64,000 nucleotides of DNA, taken from assembly GCA_016180815.1 (NCBI GenBank), contig JACPAN010000006.1, positions 62,001-126,000 of the forward strand, given 5' to 3'. A model generated the notes under the pieces. The model made no database searches. It worked only from the letters and a program-made list of their open reading frames with translations, and had not been told where the DNA came from. The position numbers and the translations under genes are program-made. Shown piece by piece: positions 25,254 to 34,563 of this stretch. The DNA comes from Elusimicrobiota bacterium. GTDB lineage: Bacteria > Elusimicrobiota > Elusimicrobia > JACQPE01. Within the stretch, counting starts at the first letter, position 1. Each line of letters starts with the position of its first letter.

Positions 25254-26713
25254 GTCGCTGAAGGGACGGGAACGCTTTTTTCCAGTTCCCGGTGGCGCAC
25301 CCCGACCTCCGCGCCCATTGTTTCCTTTAGGTGCCTAGCCAGCGCTTCGGCGCAATAGACCGAGCGGTGCAGGCCGCCCGTGCATCCGAAACTGACCATC
25401 AAGTCCGTGAAGTTGCGGCTGCGGTAATTGGAGACATTCGCGTCCACGAGGCCGGCCACATGCTTCATGAATTCTTTGACCGCCGGCTCCTTGTTAAGAA
25501 AAGCCGCGATTTCGGGATCGAGCCCGTTTAGCCGAGCGTAAGCTTCGTGGCGGCCTGGATTCGGCAGAGCCCGGCAATCAAACACATAGCCGCCGCCGTG
25601 GCCCACCTCATCCGACGGGATTCCTTGCCGGTATGAAAAACTTTGGATGCGCACGGTAAGGTTCAAGGAGGCTTTGCCGAACTGCCTTAAGTAGGAGGAG
25701 CCTACGATGCGGCGCATCACGGTGATTAAGGCGGGGATATGCGTCGGAAAGCGCGCCGTTCTCAGCAGAAATTCGATATTGCGGACGGCATAGGGGATGC
25801 TTTGCAGGAAATGGGTTTTTCGTTCATAGAAACCGCGCAAGCCGTAGGCGCCCATGGCTTGCATGATGCGGATCAGAACGAATCCCCAGAAGTATTTCAT
25901 GAATTCGCCGCGATTGACGGGGGTCAGTTCGCCCGCGGCCTCAAGGTAATCATCGAGCAGCTTCCGGCGCGTATCTTCGGATAAATCGGCTTTGGCGTCG
26001 AAAAGGAGAGAGGCGATATCGTATTGCAGCGCGCCTTTTCGCCCGCCCTGGTAGTCGATGAACCAGGGTTTGCCTTCTCTGATCATGATGTTTCTCGATT
26101 GAAAATCCCGATAAAGAAAAAAATCCCCCGGCGCGGCCAGGAGAAAATCAGCGAATTCGTTGAAGTCGTTTTCTAGGGCCTGTTCGTCGAAAGGGATGTC
26201 GGCTAATTGAAGGAAGTAATACTTGAAGTGGTTTAAATCCCACATCATGGATTGTTTATCGAAGCCGGCGCGCGGGTAGGAATAAGCGTAATCGACGCTT
26301 TTGGCAGCGGTGATTTGAAATTGGGGCAGAAGCCGCACGACTTGCTTGTAGACGTCGAGAACTTTCGGAGCCGGGCCTTTGGGGGTCCGGTTTTCCGAAA
26401 GAAAGGCGAAGAGCGTGGTGTCGCCCAAATCTTCTTCAAGGTAGACGTCCTGTTTTTCATCGACCGCATAAATTTCGGGAACCGGCAGTTTGGCCCGGCG
26501 AAAATGGCGGGAGAAATAGAGGAAAGCCCGGTTTTCTTTTTGGTCCGGGCCGATCACGCCGATGACGCTGCGTCCGGCGCCGTGAAGCCTTAAAAGGCGG
26601 CGGTTGGAGCCGTCGCCTTTAAGATTTTCGATTTTTTCCGGCGTTTCGCCGAATTGCTTTTGGAAAATTTCCTTAAGCGCTTCTTCGGGAGTAGGCAAGT
26701 TAAAAAGCCGCAT
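25250..26713 (-). CDS. AmgK-like sugar kinase fused to a RapZ C-terminal domain
   Basis: This 487-aa protein has two parts. Residues 1 to about 335 are an aminoglycoside-phosphotransferase-fold kinase ([11 protein letters not shown] as catalytic loop, [10 protein letters not shown] as metal loop) like AmgK, which phosphorylates N-acetylmuramate and GlcNAc at C1. Residues about 355-480 match the C-terminal domain of RapZ/YvcJ ([40 protein letters not shown]). In E. coli that domain binds GlcN6P and RNase E. The RapZ N-terminal P-loop domain is absent. With murU downstream and asnS upstream (14-base overlap) it forms a recycling operon. Confidence 0.88.
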   Translation of the reverse strand: MRLFNLPTPEEALKEIFQKQFGETPEKIENLKGDGSNRRLLRLHGAGRSVIGVIGPDQKENRAFLYFSRHFRRAKLPVPEIYAVDEKQDVYLEEDLGDTTLFAFLSENRTPKGPAPKVLDVYKQVVRLLPQFQITAAKSVDYAYSYPRAGFDKQSMMWDLNHFKYYFLQLADIPFDEQALENDFNEFADFLLAAPGDFFLYRDFQSRNIMIREGKPWFIDYQGGRKGALQYDIASLLFDAKADLSEDTRRKLLDDYLEAAGELTPVNRGEFMKYFWGFVLIRIMQAMGAYGLRGFYERKTHFLQSIPYAVRNIEFLLRTARFPTHIPALITVMRRIVGSSYLRQFGKASLNLTVRIQSFSYRQGIPSDEVGHGGGYVFDCRALPNPGRHEAYARLNGLDPEIAAFLNKEPAVKEFMKHVAGLVDANVSNYRSRNFTDLMVSFGCTGGLHRSVYCAEALARHLKETMGAEVGVRHRELEKSVPVPSAT

Positions 26714-28133
26714 TCCCTGGCGTCCGAGGGAAGGGGATCACGTCGCGTATATTGGCCAAACCCGTGGCGTAAAGGATGGTGCGCTCAAAGCCCAGGCCGA
26801 AGCCGGAGTGAGGCACGGTGCCGTAGCGGCGCAAATCCCGGTACCACCAATAGGCTTTTGTGTTTAATTTGGATTCTTCCAGGCGCCGGTCCAGAACATC
26901 CAGGCGCTCTTCCCGCTGGGAGCCGCCGATGATTTCTCCGATGCCCGGCGCCAGCACGTCCATGGCCGCGACCGTTTTGTCGTCGTCGTTTAAACGCATG
27001 TAAAACGCCTTGATTTCCTTGGGGTAATTCATGACCACGGCCGGCCGGCCGATATATTCTTCGGTCAAATAACGTTCATGTTCGGTCTGCAAATCCATGC
27101 CCCATTTGACCGGGTACTGAAAATTTTTGCCCGATTTCTGCAGCGCTTCGACGGCCTGAGTGTAGGTGATGCGCTCGAAGCTGGCTGTGATGAATTTTTC
27201 CAGGCGATTGACCGCGTCCTTGTCCACGCGCTCGACGAAAAATTTCATGTCCTGGGGGCGTTCTTCGAGCAGGGCTTTAAATATGTATTTCAAGAAATCC
27301 TCGGCCAGATTCGCGTCGACGTTCAAATCCGCGAACGCGATTTCCGGCTCGATCATCCAGAATTCGGCCAAATGGCGCGGCGTGGTGGAATATTCCGCGC
27401 GAAACGTGGGTCCGAACGTATAGACCTTGGACATGGCCAGGCAATAAGCTTCCACGTTTAATTGCCCGGATACCGTTAAAAACGCGGAGCGTCCGAAGAA
27501 GTCCTTGGCCTCATCCACCCGCCCTTCCGGGGTTTTGGGCAAATTCGCCCAATCTAAAGCAGACACCCGGAACATGGCCCCGGCTCCTTCGCAATCCGAG
27601 GCCGTGACAATGGGCGTGTGAATCCAATAAAACCCGCGTTCATGAAAGAAGCGGTGAACGGCCATGGCTAATGTATGGCGCACGCGGGTCACGGCCCCAA
27701 AGGTATTGGTCCGGGGCCTCAAATGAGCCACGTCGCGCAAATACTCGAAGCTGTGCGCCTTAGGGGAAACGGGGTAAGTGTCCGGATTTTCCACCCAGCC
27801 CACAACGTCAATTTTTAAGGCATGAAGCTCGACAGCCTGACCTTTGGCAGGAGAAGCTTTCAATTCACCTGTGGCCAGCACGGCACATCCGGCCGTTAAT
27901 TTAAGGATTTCGTTTTGATAATTGGGCAGGCTGTTCGCGGCGACGATTTGAATCGAGTCAAAACAGGAGCCGTCGTTGAGGTGGATAAAGGAAAAACCGG
28001 CCTTGGAATCCCGTCGTGAGCGCACCCAACCTTTAACCGTGACCGCGCCGCCGGCCGGACGCGCGCCGGCTAAGGCCTCGGCTACGGAAACGCCGGACGA
28101 TATTTTGAGCGTCTGAGTCGATTCGGTCATCAT
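26700..28133 (-). CDS. asnS: asparaginyl-tRNA synthetase
   Basis: This 477-aa class II synthetase has an N-terminal OB-fold anticodon-binding domain ([22 protein letters not shown]), motif 2 ([10 protein letters not shown]...[10 protein letters not shown]) and motif 3 ([10 protein letters not shown]). The length and the bacterial-type middle fit AsnRS. It charges tRNA-Asn in the cytoplasm. It is the first gene of an operon with the AmgK-RapZ fusion and the MurU-like gene, with which it overlaps by 14 bases. Confidence 0.95.
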   Translation of the reverse strand: MMTESTQTLKISSGVSVAEALAGARPAGGAVTVKGWVRSRRDSKAGFSFIHLNDGSCFDSIQIVAANSLPNYQNEILKLTAGCAVLATGELKASPAKGQAVELHALKIDVVGWVENPDTYPVSPKAHSFEYLRDVAHLRPRTNTFGAVTRVRHTLAMAVHRFFHERGFYWIHTPIVTASDCEGAGAMFRVSALDWANLPKTPEGRVDEAKDFFGRSAFLTVSGQLNVEAYCLAMSKVYTFGPTFRAEYSTTPRHLAEFWMIEPEIAFADLNVDANLAEDFLKYIFKALLEERPQDMKFFVERVDKDAVNRLEKFITASFERITYTQAVEALQKSGKNFQYPVKWGMDLQTEHERYLTEEYIGRPAVVMNYPKEIKAFYMRLNDDDKTVAAMDVLAPGIGEIIGGSQREERLDVLDRRLEESKLNTKAYWWYRDLRRYGTVPHSGFGLGFERTILYATGLANIRDVIPFPRTPGNAAF

Positions 28134-28196
28134 GAACCCGCCCAGCGGGGGCGGACATGAAAATCATAGCGCAAAGGAATCATTCTGTGGGAAGGT

Positions 28197-29117
28197 TTAC
28201 GGCCGGTCGTAGATGGGAACGAAAAAGCAGGTTTCCAGGTCGACGCCCGGGGCTTTGCCTTCGACCATCAGCTCCCAGTGAACGGGATTCGGCGTTTCCC
28301 GGCGCGTGCCCACGGCATCGCGGGGGATATTAAAAGTTGCCGGAATACCGATATGCTGGGCGATGGCGTTTTTGTCCAGGACAATCTGATCGGCGTGACG
28401 TTCGAAGAAAGCCGTTTGGCGTTCATTGTCCGGGGTCTTAATCCGGCCCACCTCGATTTGGCGTAAGGTTAAAGTAAGATGTTCAAGGTCCCGTGCGTTG
28501 GACCCCAAAACAAGCTCAAAGGCCGCCTGTTCACCCGGATGATAGGGAAATTTTTTGAAACGCAGATACGCCGAGCCGAAGCGGCGTCGACCCAGCGTGG
28601 CCTTGACCGTCCGGTACAATCCGAACAGCCAAAAACAGTCGAAAATTAGGGCCACGATCAGTAGGCCGAACAGCCGTTCGAAATCCAAAAACGTGACCCA
28701 GTGGACCAGGGCCAGGAAAACGCCCATAGCCCATGTTTCAATCCAGTAGCGCGCCAGGCGCCTGCCGGAACCGTCGGCAATGCCTTGGAAATCCCAATCA
28801 TAATCCCAGAGCCAGGGCTCCTGAGGATGAAGCTCCCGATTGCATTCCAACGCGTTCTCCCGGGATTTTTTCTTGACGGAAAAATGAAGAAGCCCCAGGC
28901 TTAGACTGAGCATGGTGGCCCCGAATGTCAGAAGCAGCAAAACCGGGGTATGCCGCCAAACTTCAGGGAACGGTCCCAGGCCGAGAACCAGGCATAAAAC
29001 GCCCAAGCCGAAAAAAACCAAGCCGAACGCCAGCGCCGTTGAGGCTGATGTTTCGGTGCTCAGCGGTCCGGTGTAATAAAGGAGCAGTTTTCCAGGGTTA
29101 TCGGCTTGTTCCGCCAT
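28197..29117 (-). CDS. hypothetical membrane protein with DUF3592-like layout
   Basis: This 306-aa protein (counted from the ATG at 29117; an upstream TTG at 29159 would add 14 residues) has two N-terminal membrane helices (about residues 28-75) and two more in the middle (about 130-170). A soluble C-terminal beta-rich domain (residues 185-306, ELVLGSNARDLEHLTLTLRQ) follows. That layout is common in DUF3592-like and other envelope-stress membrane proteins. I see no catalytic motif. It lies between the msrBA gene and asnS on the same strand. Confidence 0.7.
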   Translation of the reverse strand: MAEQADNPGKLLLYYTGPLSTETSASTALAFGLVFFGLGVLCLVLGLGPFPEVWRHTPVLLLLTFGATMLSLSLGLLHFSVKKKSRENALECNRELHPQEPWLWDYDWDFQGIADGSGRRLARYWIETWAMGVFLALVHWVTFLDFERLFGLLIVALIFDCFWLFGLYRTVKATLGRRRFGSAYLRFKKFPYHPGEQAAFELVLGSNARDLEHLTLTLRQIEVGRIKTPDNERQTAFFERHADQIVLDKNAIAQHIGIPATFNIPRDAVGTRRETPNPVHWELMVEGKAPGVDLETCFFVPIYDRP

Positions 29118-29164
29118 ACGGCAAGTGTAAGGCGGGCCGGACGTTTCAGCCAGCGTCAATCAGA

Positions 29165-30259
29165 CTAATGAGCCTGAGTTTTTTTCTTGGCTTTTTTGGG
29201 CGGCGGTGGGAGGTGGCAGCCCACGCCGTTTTTTTCGTTATATTTTTGATGATAATCCTCGGCCGGGTAAAACTCGGCTGCGGCCGCTATTTGCGTGACA
29301 ATGGGATTTTTAAACCGTCCGGATTGATCGAGTTTGGCTTTCAAAGCCAAGGCCGATCTTTTTTGTTCTTCGTTGTAATAAAAAATAGCGGAGCGGTATT
29401 GGCTGCCCGTATCCGGCCCCTGGCGATTGAGCGTGGTCGGATTATGCATGATCCAAAAATAATCCAGCAGTTCTTCATAAGAAACCCGGGAGGGATCGTA
29501 TTCCACCAAGACGGCTTCGGCGTGCCCGGTTTGATCCGAGCAAACCTGTTTGTACGTGGGATTTTTGACATGCCCGCCTGTGTACCCGACGCTGGTGCGG
29601 ATGACACCCTCCATTTGATCGAACGCCGCTTGAACGCCCCAAAAACACCCGGCCGCAAACGAGGCTTTTTGGGTTGTGGAAGGAGCCGCCGCTTGAGCGG
29701 CTGCGGTGGTTCCGAAGAGCGAGGCATATTGCCCGTATCCTTCTTTATTGAGTTGTGACGCTGGAATAAAGCGCAAGGATGCGGAGTTGATGCAATAGCG
29801 TTTGCCCGTGGGCTTGGGACCGTCGTCAAAAACATGGCCCAGATGGGAATCCGCGTTTTTGGAGCGCACTTCGGTGCGGGTCATCCAGAGTTTTTTATCC
29901 GTATGCTCGGTAACATTAGCGGGTGACAGCGTCCGGGTGAAACTAGGCCAGCCCGTGCCTGAATCGAATTTATCGGTTGAGGCAAACAGCGGTTCCCCGG
30001 AGACAATATCCACGTAAATGCCCGGCTCATGATTGTTCCAATAAGCATTCTCAAAAGGCGGCTCCGTGCCTTCTTCCTGGGTGACCCGGTATTGAAGAGA
30101 GTTCAGCTTTTGCTTTAACTCTTCTTTACTCGGGCGCTTCCAATTCGATTCCATAAAACCCTCCTTGGTTTTAGCCGGCTTGGCGCCGGCCGCAAAGCCG
30201 GTCGCCGTGAAAACCGTCAGAATCATTATAAGGTTCGATAGTGTTTTGGTTATTTTCAT
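29165..30259 (-). CDS. msrBA: secreted MsrB-MsrA methionine sulfoxide reductase fusion
   Basis: This 364-aa protein starts at ATG 30259, preceded by GGGAG at good spacing; an ATG at 30277 is less likely. It has a Sec-type signal (about residues 10-27). An MsrB domain follows ([21 protein letters not shown], catalytic Cys in [11 protein letters not shown]) and then an MsrA domain (GCFWGVQ catalytic motif, SVGYTGG). MsrB reduces the R form and MsrA the S form of methionine sulfoxide. The order MsrB-MsrA is the reverse of the more common MsrA-MsrB. The CxxC zinc cysteines of many MsrB proteins are absent. It should repair oxidised proteins in the periplasm. Confidence 0.93.
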   Translation of the reverse strand: MKITKTLSNLIMILTVFTATGFAAGAKPAKTKEGFMESNWKRPSKEELKQKLNSLQYRVTQEEGTEPPFENAYWNNHEPGIYVDIVSGEPLFASTDKFDSGTGWPSFTRTLSPANVTEHTDKKLWMTRTEVRSKNADSHLGHVFDDGPKPTGKRYCINSASLRFIPASQLNKEGYGQYASLFGTTAAAQAAAPSTTQKASFAAGCFWGVQAAFDQMEGVIRTSVGYTGGHVKNPTYKQVCSDQTGHAEAVLVEYDPSRVSYEELLDYFWIMHNPTTLNRQGPDTGSQYRSAIFYYNEEQKRSALALKAKLDQSGRFKNPIVTQIAAAAEFYPAEDYHQKYNEKNGVGCHLPPPPKKAKKKTQAH

Positions 30260-30300
30260 TGTTTTACTCCCAATCATAAGTGCAACTGAAAGGGAGAATA

Positions 30301-31848
30301 TTACAAGTCAAATAGAGTGGGTTGAGGCCGCGGTTTAGGTTTGTATTGGGAGCGGTCCTCCCGCATCAGGCGCAGGCGTTCTTCGATATCGTGAATGAAC
30401 GGGGAACACGGGCTTATCCGGGTTTTGCCGAACAAGAATCGTTTCTTGGCCGAGGAAAGAAAAAGACGCTTCCCGGCGCGGGTTATGCCCACATAAAAAA
30501 GCCGGCGCTCTTCCTCGATGCGTTCCCCGGAACGATCATTGTCCTTTTGATAAGGCACAACGCCGTCCTCGCAGCCGGCGATAAAAATAACCGGAAACTC
30601 AAGCCCCTTGGCCCGGTGAAGGGTCATCAAACTGATCATTTCAGCCCGTTGAGCGTTCCCCGGGACCGCCGATTCCTCGGCGGCAATATCCGTCAAATCA
30701 ACGGTTTTCGAAGTTTCGCCGTCGCCGCTGTTTTTCGGCCCATAGACGCGCAGAGGAAGCCCGGCGCTCTCCAGCGCTTCTTTGATCAAGCGGGCCTGGG
30801 CATGAAGGCGGTATAAAATAGCGATGTCATTGAGGGAATAAACGGCGCTTTCTTGTTCTTTGACCGCCCATTCGCTGTCGATGGTGAAAAAACTGCCGCC
30901 GCCTAAAAGGCCTTCGATGCGGCGCGCGATCATTTGAGCTTCCTGGCGGTCGCTTTGATAAACATTGATTTCAATAGGCAATCCGGTTTCGAGTTTGGCC
31001 TCGAGCCGGCGCCCCGGAGGGCTTGGGTTTTTGGCGATCACTTGCTTGGCGGCGTCGATAATCATCGCCTGTGAACGGTAATTTTGAGTGATCGAAAATT
31101 CACGGCAGCCGGGAAAATCCCGGCGGAACGTTTCTAGAGGATTGAAGGCGTCGCCCGCGAACGAATAAATGGCTTGGTCGGGATCGCCGATCACGCAGAT
31201 ATTTTTTTGGGCCAACAAGCGCAGAAGCCGGTATTGAGCCGGGCTTGTATCTTGGAATTCATCAACCAGGATATAACGAAAACGCTTTGTCCAGCCTCGT
31301 CCTTCTTGATTTTCAAGAAATTCAGCGCCATGGAGCAGGAGATCGTCGAAGTCCAGCAGCCCGGCTTGGCTCAGGCGTTCTTGGTACATTCGGCCGGCCG
31401 GGTCGCCGGGATTGAAGCCGTTTCGTTTGAGCCGGCTTAATTCTTCCAAAAAACGCTTGATGTTTTTGGCTGGGACTAAATTTTTAAGGCAGCCGCTTTT
31501 TTCCTCGTCGCCGATTATGGAGAACGGCCGCCCGGGCCCAAAGGGGCGGCCCTCGGTTCTAAGAATTTTAAACGCAGCGGAATGGAAAGTTTCAACCCAA
31601 AGCCCTTCGCCTAATTGTTGACCAAGCATCTGATTTAAACGTTCCTTGATTTCAAGGGCCGCGCTTCTTGTGAAGGTGACGGCCATGATGGCCTGGGGCG
31701 GAATTTGCTGCGCGCTGATGAGGTGGGCGATTCGATGGACCAAGGTCCGGGTTTTTCCTGTTCCCGGCCCCGCTGCGATCAACACAGGCCCCTCGGCCTC
31801 CATGACGGCGCGGCGTTGTTGATCGTTTAATCCGTCAAAATTATTCAT
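30301..31848 (-). CDS. UvrD/Rep-family helicase, compact form
   Basis: This 515-aa SF1A helicase has Walker [12 protein letters not shown], Walker [13 protein letters not shown], motif III ([13 protein letters not shown]), motif IV (QNYRS), [17 protein letters not shown] and [15 protein letters not shown]. UvrD and Rep have about 670-720 residues, and the missing length appears to be the 2B subdomain region. The last residues (PQPTLFDL) fit the beta-clamp binding pattern QxxLF. It lies next to an EndoQ-type gene on the same strand (20-base gap), as would suit a repair pathway in which the helicase displaces a nicked strand. Confidence 0.92.
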   Translation of the reverse strand: MNNFDGLNDQQRRAVMEAEGPVLIAAGPGTGKTRTLVHRIAHLISAQQIPPQAIMAVTFTRSAALEIKERLNQMLGQQLGEGLWVETFHSAAFKILRTEGRPFGPGRPFSIIGDEEKSGCLKNLVPAKNIKRFLEELSRLKRNGFNPGDPAGRMYQERLSQAGLLDFDDLLLHGAEFLENQEGRGWTKRFRYILVDEFQDTSPAQYRLLRLLAQKNICVIGDPDQAIYSFAGDAFNPLETFRRDFPGCREFSITQNYRSQAMIIDAAKQVIAKNPSPPGRRLEAKLETGLPIEINVYQSDRQEAQMIARRIEGLLGGGSFFTIDSEWAVKEQESAVYSLNDIAILYRLHAQARLIKEALESAGLPLRVYGPKNSGDGETSKTVDLTDIAAEESAVPGNAQRAEMISLMTLHRAKGLEFPVIFIAGCEDGVVPYQKDNDRSGERIEEERRLFYVGITRAGKRLFLSSAKKRFLFGKTRISPCSPFIHDIEERLRLMREDRSQYKPKPRPQPTLFDL

Positions 31849-31868
31849 AAAGAAAGGGGAGTTGACGT

Positions 31869-33149
31869 TTAGAAAAGAGACGGCTCTTCGGTTTTTACGA
31901 AATCCGATTCTTTAAGCGCGCGGATCACGCCGTACTCGCCGTCATAGCCGGCTTGAACGCTGACTTTTCCCTGGCGCATCCGGGAAATGGCCAAGGCCAG
32001 AAGGGGAAATTCGGTTTCGAGCCGTTCCATGGGGAGCTCTCTTAGAATGTTCAATTCCGGCCCGAAATTATTCAACAGCCGGTGGTATTGACGATCCACC
32101 TTCACGCTGCCGGGCTTGACCCTGAAGGTTTCGGCGATTAGTTCTTTCAGAGGCACGATATGTTCAAATCCGGCGGCCTGCCGAGGGGTTGTTCCTTCCG
32201 GACGATCCGCCAATTTTTCGACGCGGTGAAGAACGCCGACCGTGACCGGGGTTTGGCAGACCGGGCAAAGGTTGCGCCGTTTAATTGTTTCAGAGGGCGT
32301 CAGGCGCGTTTGACATTTGCGGTGCCCGTCCACGTGGTATTTGCCTTCTTCCGGGAAGAATTCCAGCGTTTTAAGCAGCCGTCCAGGGCCTTTTTGTTTC
32401 ATGGCGTCGAAGAGCCCGCGATAGGAAAGCTCGGTATCGAAAAGATTGGTTTCGCGCGCTAATTTTTCCGGGGAGTGGGCGTCCGAATTGGAAATCAAGG
32501 TGATCCGGTCCAGGCCTGAGATGCGCCGGTTCATGGACGGGTCCGAGGACAATCCCGTTTCAATGGCGAAAATTTGAGGCGTCAAATCCTCGAAGCATTC
32601 CTCGAGGGAATCAAAGCCGGATTCCGAGCCGAAAATGGCGAAATGAGGCGTCCAGGCATGGGCCGGAATCAAGCAGGCTTCGGGGGAAGCGTTGAGTACG
32701 ATGTCGAGCAAATTTTTCGAATCCAGGCCCAAAATCGGCCGCCCGTCGGAGCGGATATTACCGATTTTTTCCAAGGCTTTGTTGATTTTTTCCGCGACTT
32801 CAAAAGAGGGCGCAAACACCAGGTGATGAACTTTACGCACCCGTGCTCCCTTTTTATAAATGCAGCTGATTTCAACGCCCAAAACGAAGCGGACTTGGGA
32901 CCGGCAGGAAGCCGGGATGTTGTCGTCAACGCGCCGGGCCGGTTCTTTTTTTAAGGCGAACAGTCCGTCCTCAGCCGACTCCAGATGTTCTTTGAGTTCG
33001 GCGATCCATTTGGGATGAGTGAAATCACCGGTGGTGAGCACGGTGATGCCTTTGAGCTGGCACCAGCGGTACAGGGATTGAGGCGTCAACTCCCGGCTGC
33101 AGGCCCGCGATAAATGGGAATGAATGTGGAGATCAGCGACGATGCGCAT
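31869..33149 (-). CDS. endonuclease Q-like PHP-domain protein
   Basis: This 426-aa protein begins with the PHP metal motif DLHIHSHLS, then TGDFTHPKW, HLVFAP, IPAHAWTPHF and SNSDAHSP, all metal-ligand positions of PHP enzymes. A Cys cluster (CQT..., then CPVCQTP) forms a zinc-binding insertion as in archaeal EndoQ. EndoQ nicks 5' of deaminated bases such as uracil and hypoxanthine. The C-terminus ends EEPSLF, which may contact the clamp. It precedes the compact UvrD-like helicase gene in the same operon. Known EndoQ occurs mainly in Thermococcales and a few bacteria. Confidence 0.85.
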   Translation of the reverse strand: MRIVADLHIHSHLSRACSRELTPQSLYRWCQLKGITVLTTGDFTHPKWIAELKEHLESAEDGLFALKKEPARRVDDNIPASCRSQVRFVLGVEISCIYKKGARVRKVHHLVFAPSFEVAEKINKALEKIGNIRSDGRPILGLDSKNLLDIVLNASPEACLIPAHAWTPHFAIFGSESGFDSLEECFEDLTPQIFAIETGLSSDPSMNRRISGLDRITLISNSDAHSPEKLARETNLFDTELSYRGLFDAMKQKGPGRLLKTLEFFPEEGKYHVDGHRKCQTRLTPSETIKRRNLCPVCQTPVTVGVLHRVEKLADRPEGTTPRQAAGFEHIVPLKELIAETFRVKPGSVKVDRQYHRLLNNFGPELNILRELPMERLETEFPLLALAISRMRQGKVSVQAGYDGEYGVIRALKESDFVKTEEPSLF

Positions 33150-33217
33150 GAAAATTGCCTTGCCCGTTTATCCTATCATAATCACCGGTTAACGATTGCG
33201 AAGGGGACTGCTGGGGT

Positions 33218-33232
33218 CCCGCCTGAGGCGGG
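33218..33232. repeat. short GC-rich hairpin (REP-like)
   Basis: CCCGCC-TGA-GGCGGG is a perfect 6-bp stem in the 5' region of the coiled-coil protein gene. I see one copy only in this window. Palindromes of this wording recur as dispersed repeats in some uncultured bacterial genomes. Confidence 0.35.
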
Positions 33233-33272
33233 CCAGCGTCCTCGTAGCTCTGCGAATGAGGAGGTTGTTGAT

Positions 33273-33815
33273 ATGAAAAAGCGCTATTTACCGTTTGTTT
33301 TAGTCGCGGCCGCCGCGATTTATCCGGTTTCAGCCGAAGAAGGGGCGGAAGAATTTCAGGAACCCAAGCAGGAGCTCACGAACGAAGCGATCGAAGGTCA
33401 GAAAGCTTATTTAGACGAACTTTTGCAAAAACGGATTGAAGCGATTGAGCGCGAATTTTCCGAAGAGCAGACCTTCCGCGTGATGATGAAGGGCGAGCGG
33501 ATCGCTTTTGAGCGGAGCATGCTCGGCGAACGCAAGTCTTTTTTGGATACCTTAAAAAACATGCCGCCCGACGCGCGGCGCGCGTCCATCCTGCAGTTCA
33601 ATCAGAGGCAGCGGGAGAGCCGCCGGAAATTTCATGAATCTCAGAAGAAAAGGCGCGAGGATTTTCAAAGCGCCCGCCAAGGCCGCAGAGAGGAGCACCG
33701 TCAGGAACATAAGACCGATCGTGAAAAAATGAAGGAAGATCGGCGTCAAAAAAGAGAAGCGTTGAAGGAGAAGCGGCGGGAAAGCAGGAAATCGGATCAG
33801 GGCGCCAAGCCTTAG
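33273..33815 (+). CDS. secreted highly charged coiled-coil protein
   Basis: This 180-aa protein starts at ATG 33273, behind GAGGAGG; the longer upstream frame is not needed. It has a signal peptide (residues 1-21, ending VSAEE). The remainder is almost all helix: a Glu-rich first half and a strongly basic second half with many Arg/Lys/Glu/Gln (RREEHRQEH, KMKEDRRQKREA). This composition is a coiled coil, perhaps a periplasmic chaperone-like or structural protein. No family is recognised. The stop is 2 bases from the convergent gene. Confidence 0.7.
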   Translation: MKKRYLPFVLVAAAAIYPVSAEEGAEEFQEPKQELTNEAIEGQKAYLDELLQKRIEAIEREFSEEQTFRVMMKGERIAFERSMLGERKSFLDTLKNMPPDARRASILQFNQRQRESRRKFHESQKKRREDFQSARQGRREEHRQEHKTDREKMKEDRRQKREALKEKRRESRKSDQGAKP

Positions 33816-33817
33816 CG

Positions 33818-34441
33818 TTAGGGAGTTGCCGGTTCGGCGCGCGTATAAATCGTGCAACCGGTCCTGCGTCGCGTAAGGCGACAAACGGCGTCGGCGACGT
33901 TTTGTTGATTGACGGTTTCAGGGGTTTCAGGATCAAATTCGATTTGAACGGCCCCTTTTTTATTGGCCCTGGCCCAGAATTCTCCTTCCCGCCATCGGGT
34001 CACAGGGCTGTTGATCGCTGCGGGTACGCCATTGGCGCCGATTCGGTAGTATTGATAATTGGTTCTAACGGCGCTGAAATACCCGGAAAAAAGCAATAAG
34101 TAACGGGCAAGCCTATCAGGTTTATCATCACCGCAATCAGGGTTATCCCAAGTGCCGCCGATTCGTTCTATGGCCGCCGGGTCGAAGCCCTGCTCCGTCT
34201 GCGGAAATCCTGCCGTCCACCCTTCTTCCGCCGCTCTCGCTTGAATTTGGTCGGGGCATGTATTCAAGAGAATGTCTCCATACCAATCCCTCAGTTTTTC
34301 GGGCGGAGAAGCTTCCGCTTGATCAGGGGGAGGCGTGCAAACGCCCAGGTCGCCGCCGTCGCATGTGTAGTCATCGGCCAGCGCCGGAATATTTAAGGCT
34401 GAAATAAGCATCGATAGGACGATTAGGTATCGGTAAACCAT
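33818..34441 (-). CDS. hypothetical secreted protein
   Basis: This 207-aa protein has a signal peptide (residues 1-22, ending PALA-DD). The mature part has seven Cys (CDGGDLGVC near the start, NTCPDQ, DNPDC, AVCRLTRRRTGC near the end), which suggests disulfide bonds in the periplasm. There is a hydrophobic stretch YLLLFSGYF in the middle. I recognise no family. It is convergent with the coiled-coil gene and divergent from the MscS gene. Confidence 0.65.
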   Translation of the reverse strand: MVYRYLIVLSMLISALNIPALADDYTCDGGDLGVCTPPPDQAEASPPEKLRDWYGDILLNTCPDQIQARAAEEGWTAGFPQTEQGFDPAAIERIGGTWDNPDCGDDKPDRLARYLLLFSGYFSAVRTNYQYYRIGANGVPAAINSPVTRWREGEFWARANKKGAVQIEFDPETPETVNQQNVADAVCRLTRRRTGCTIYTRAEPATP

Positions 34442-34526
34442 CTCTATCTATTTAACAGACTCGTAGATTTTTTGCCAGGCAGCCAATGCGCGCCCTTGGG
34501 GGAGCCGGTTGGATCAGCGCGACCCC

Positions 34527-34556
34527 TTGACGATGGGGCGCCATGCGGGATATAAC
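34527..34556 (+). promoter_or_regulatory. promoter of the mscS gene, deciding its start
   Basis: TTGACG (34527-34532), an 18-base spacer and TATAAC (34551-34556). An in-frame ATG at 34543 lies inside the spacer and cannot be the start if this promoter is used. ATG 34564, 8 bases after the -10, would give an essentially leaderless message. Confidence 0.6.
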
Positions 34557-34563
34557 GCCCTTG

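Noticed and set aside
28925-29758. 277-aa plus-strand open frame
   Set aside because: It is antisense to the msrBA and membrane-protein genes, with no recognisable domain.
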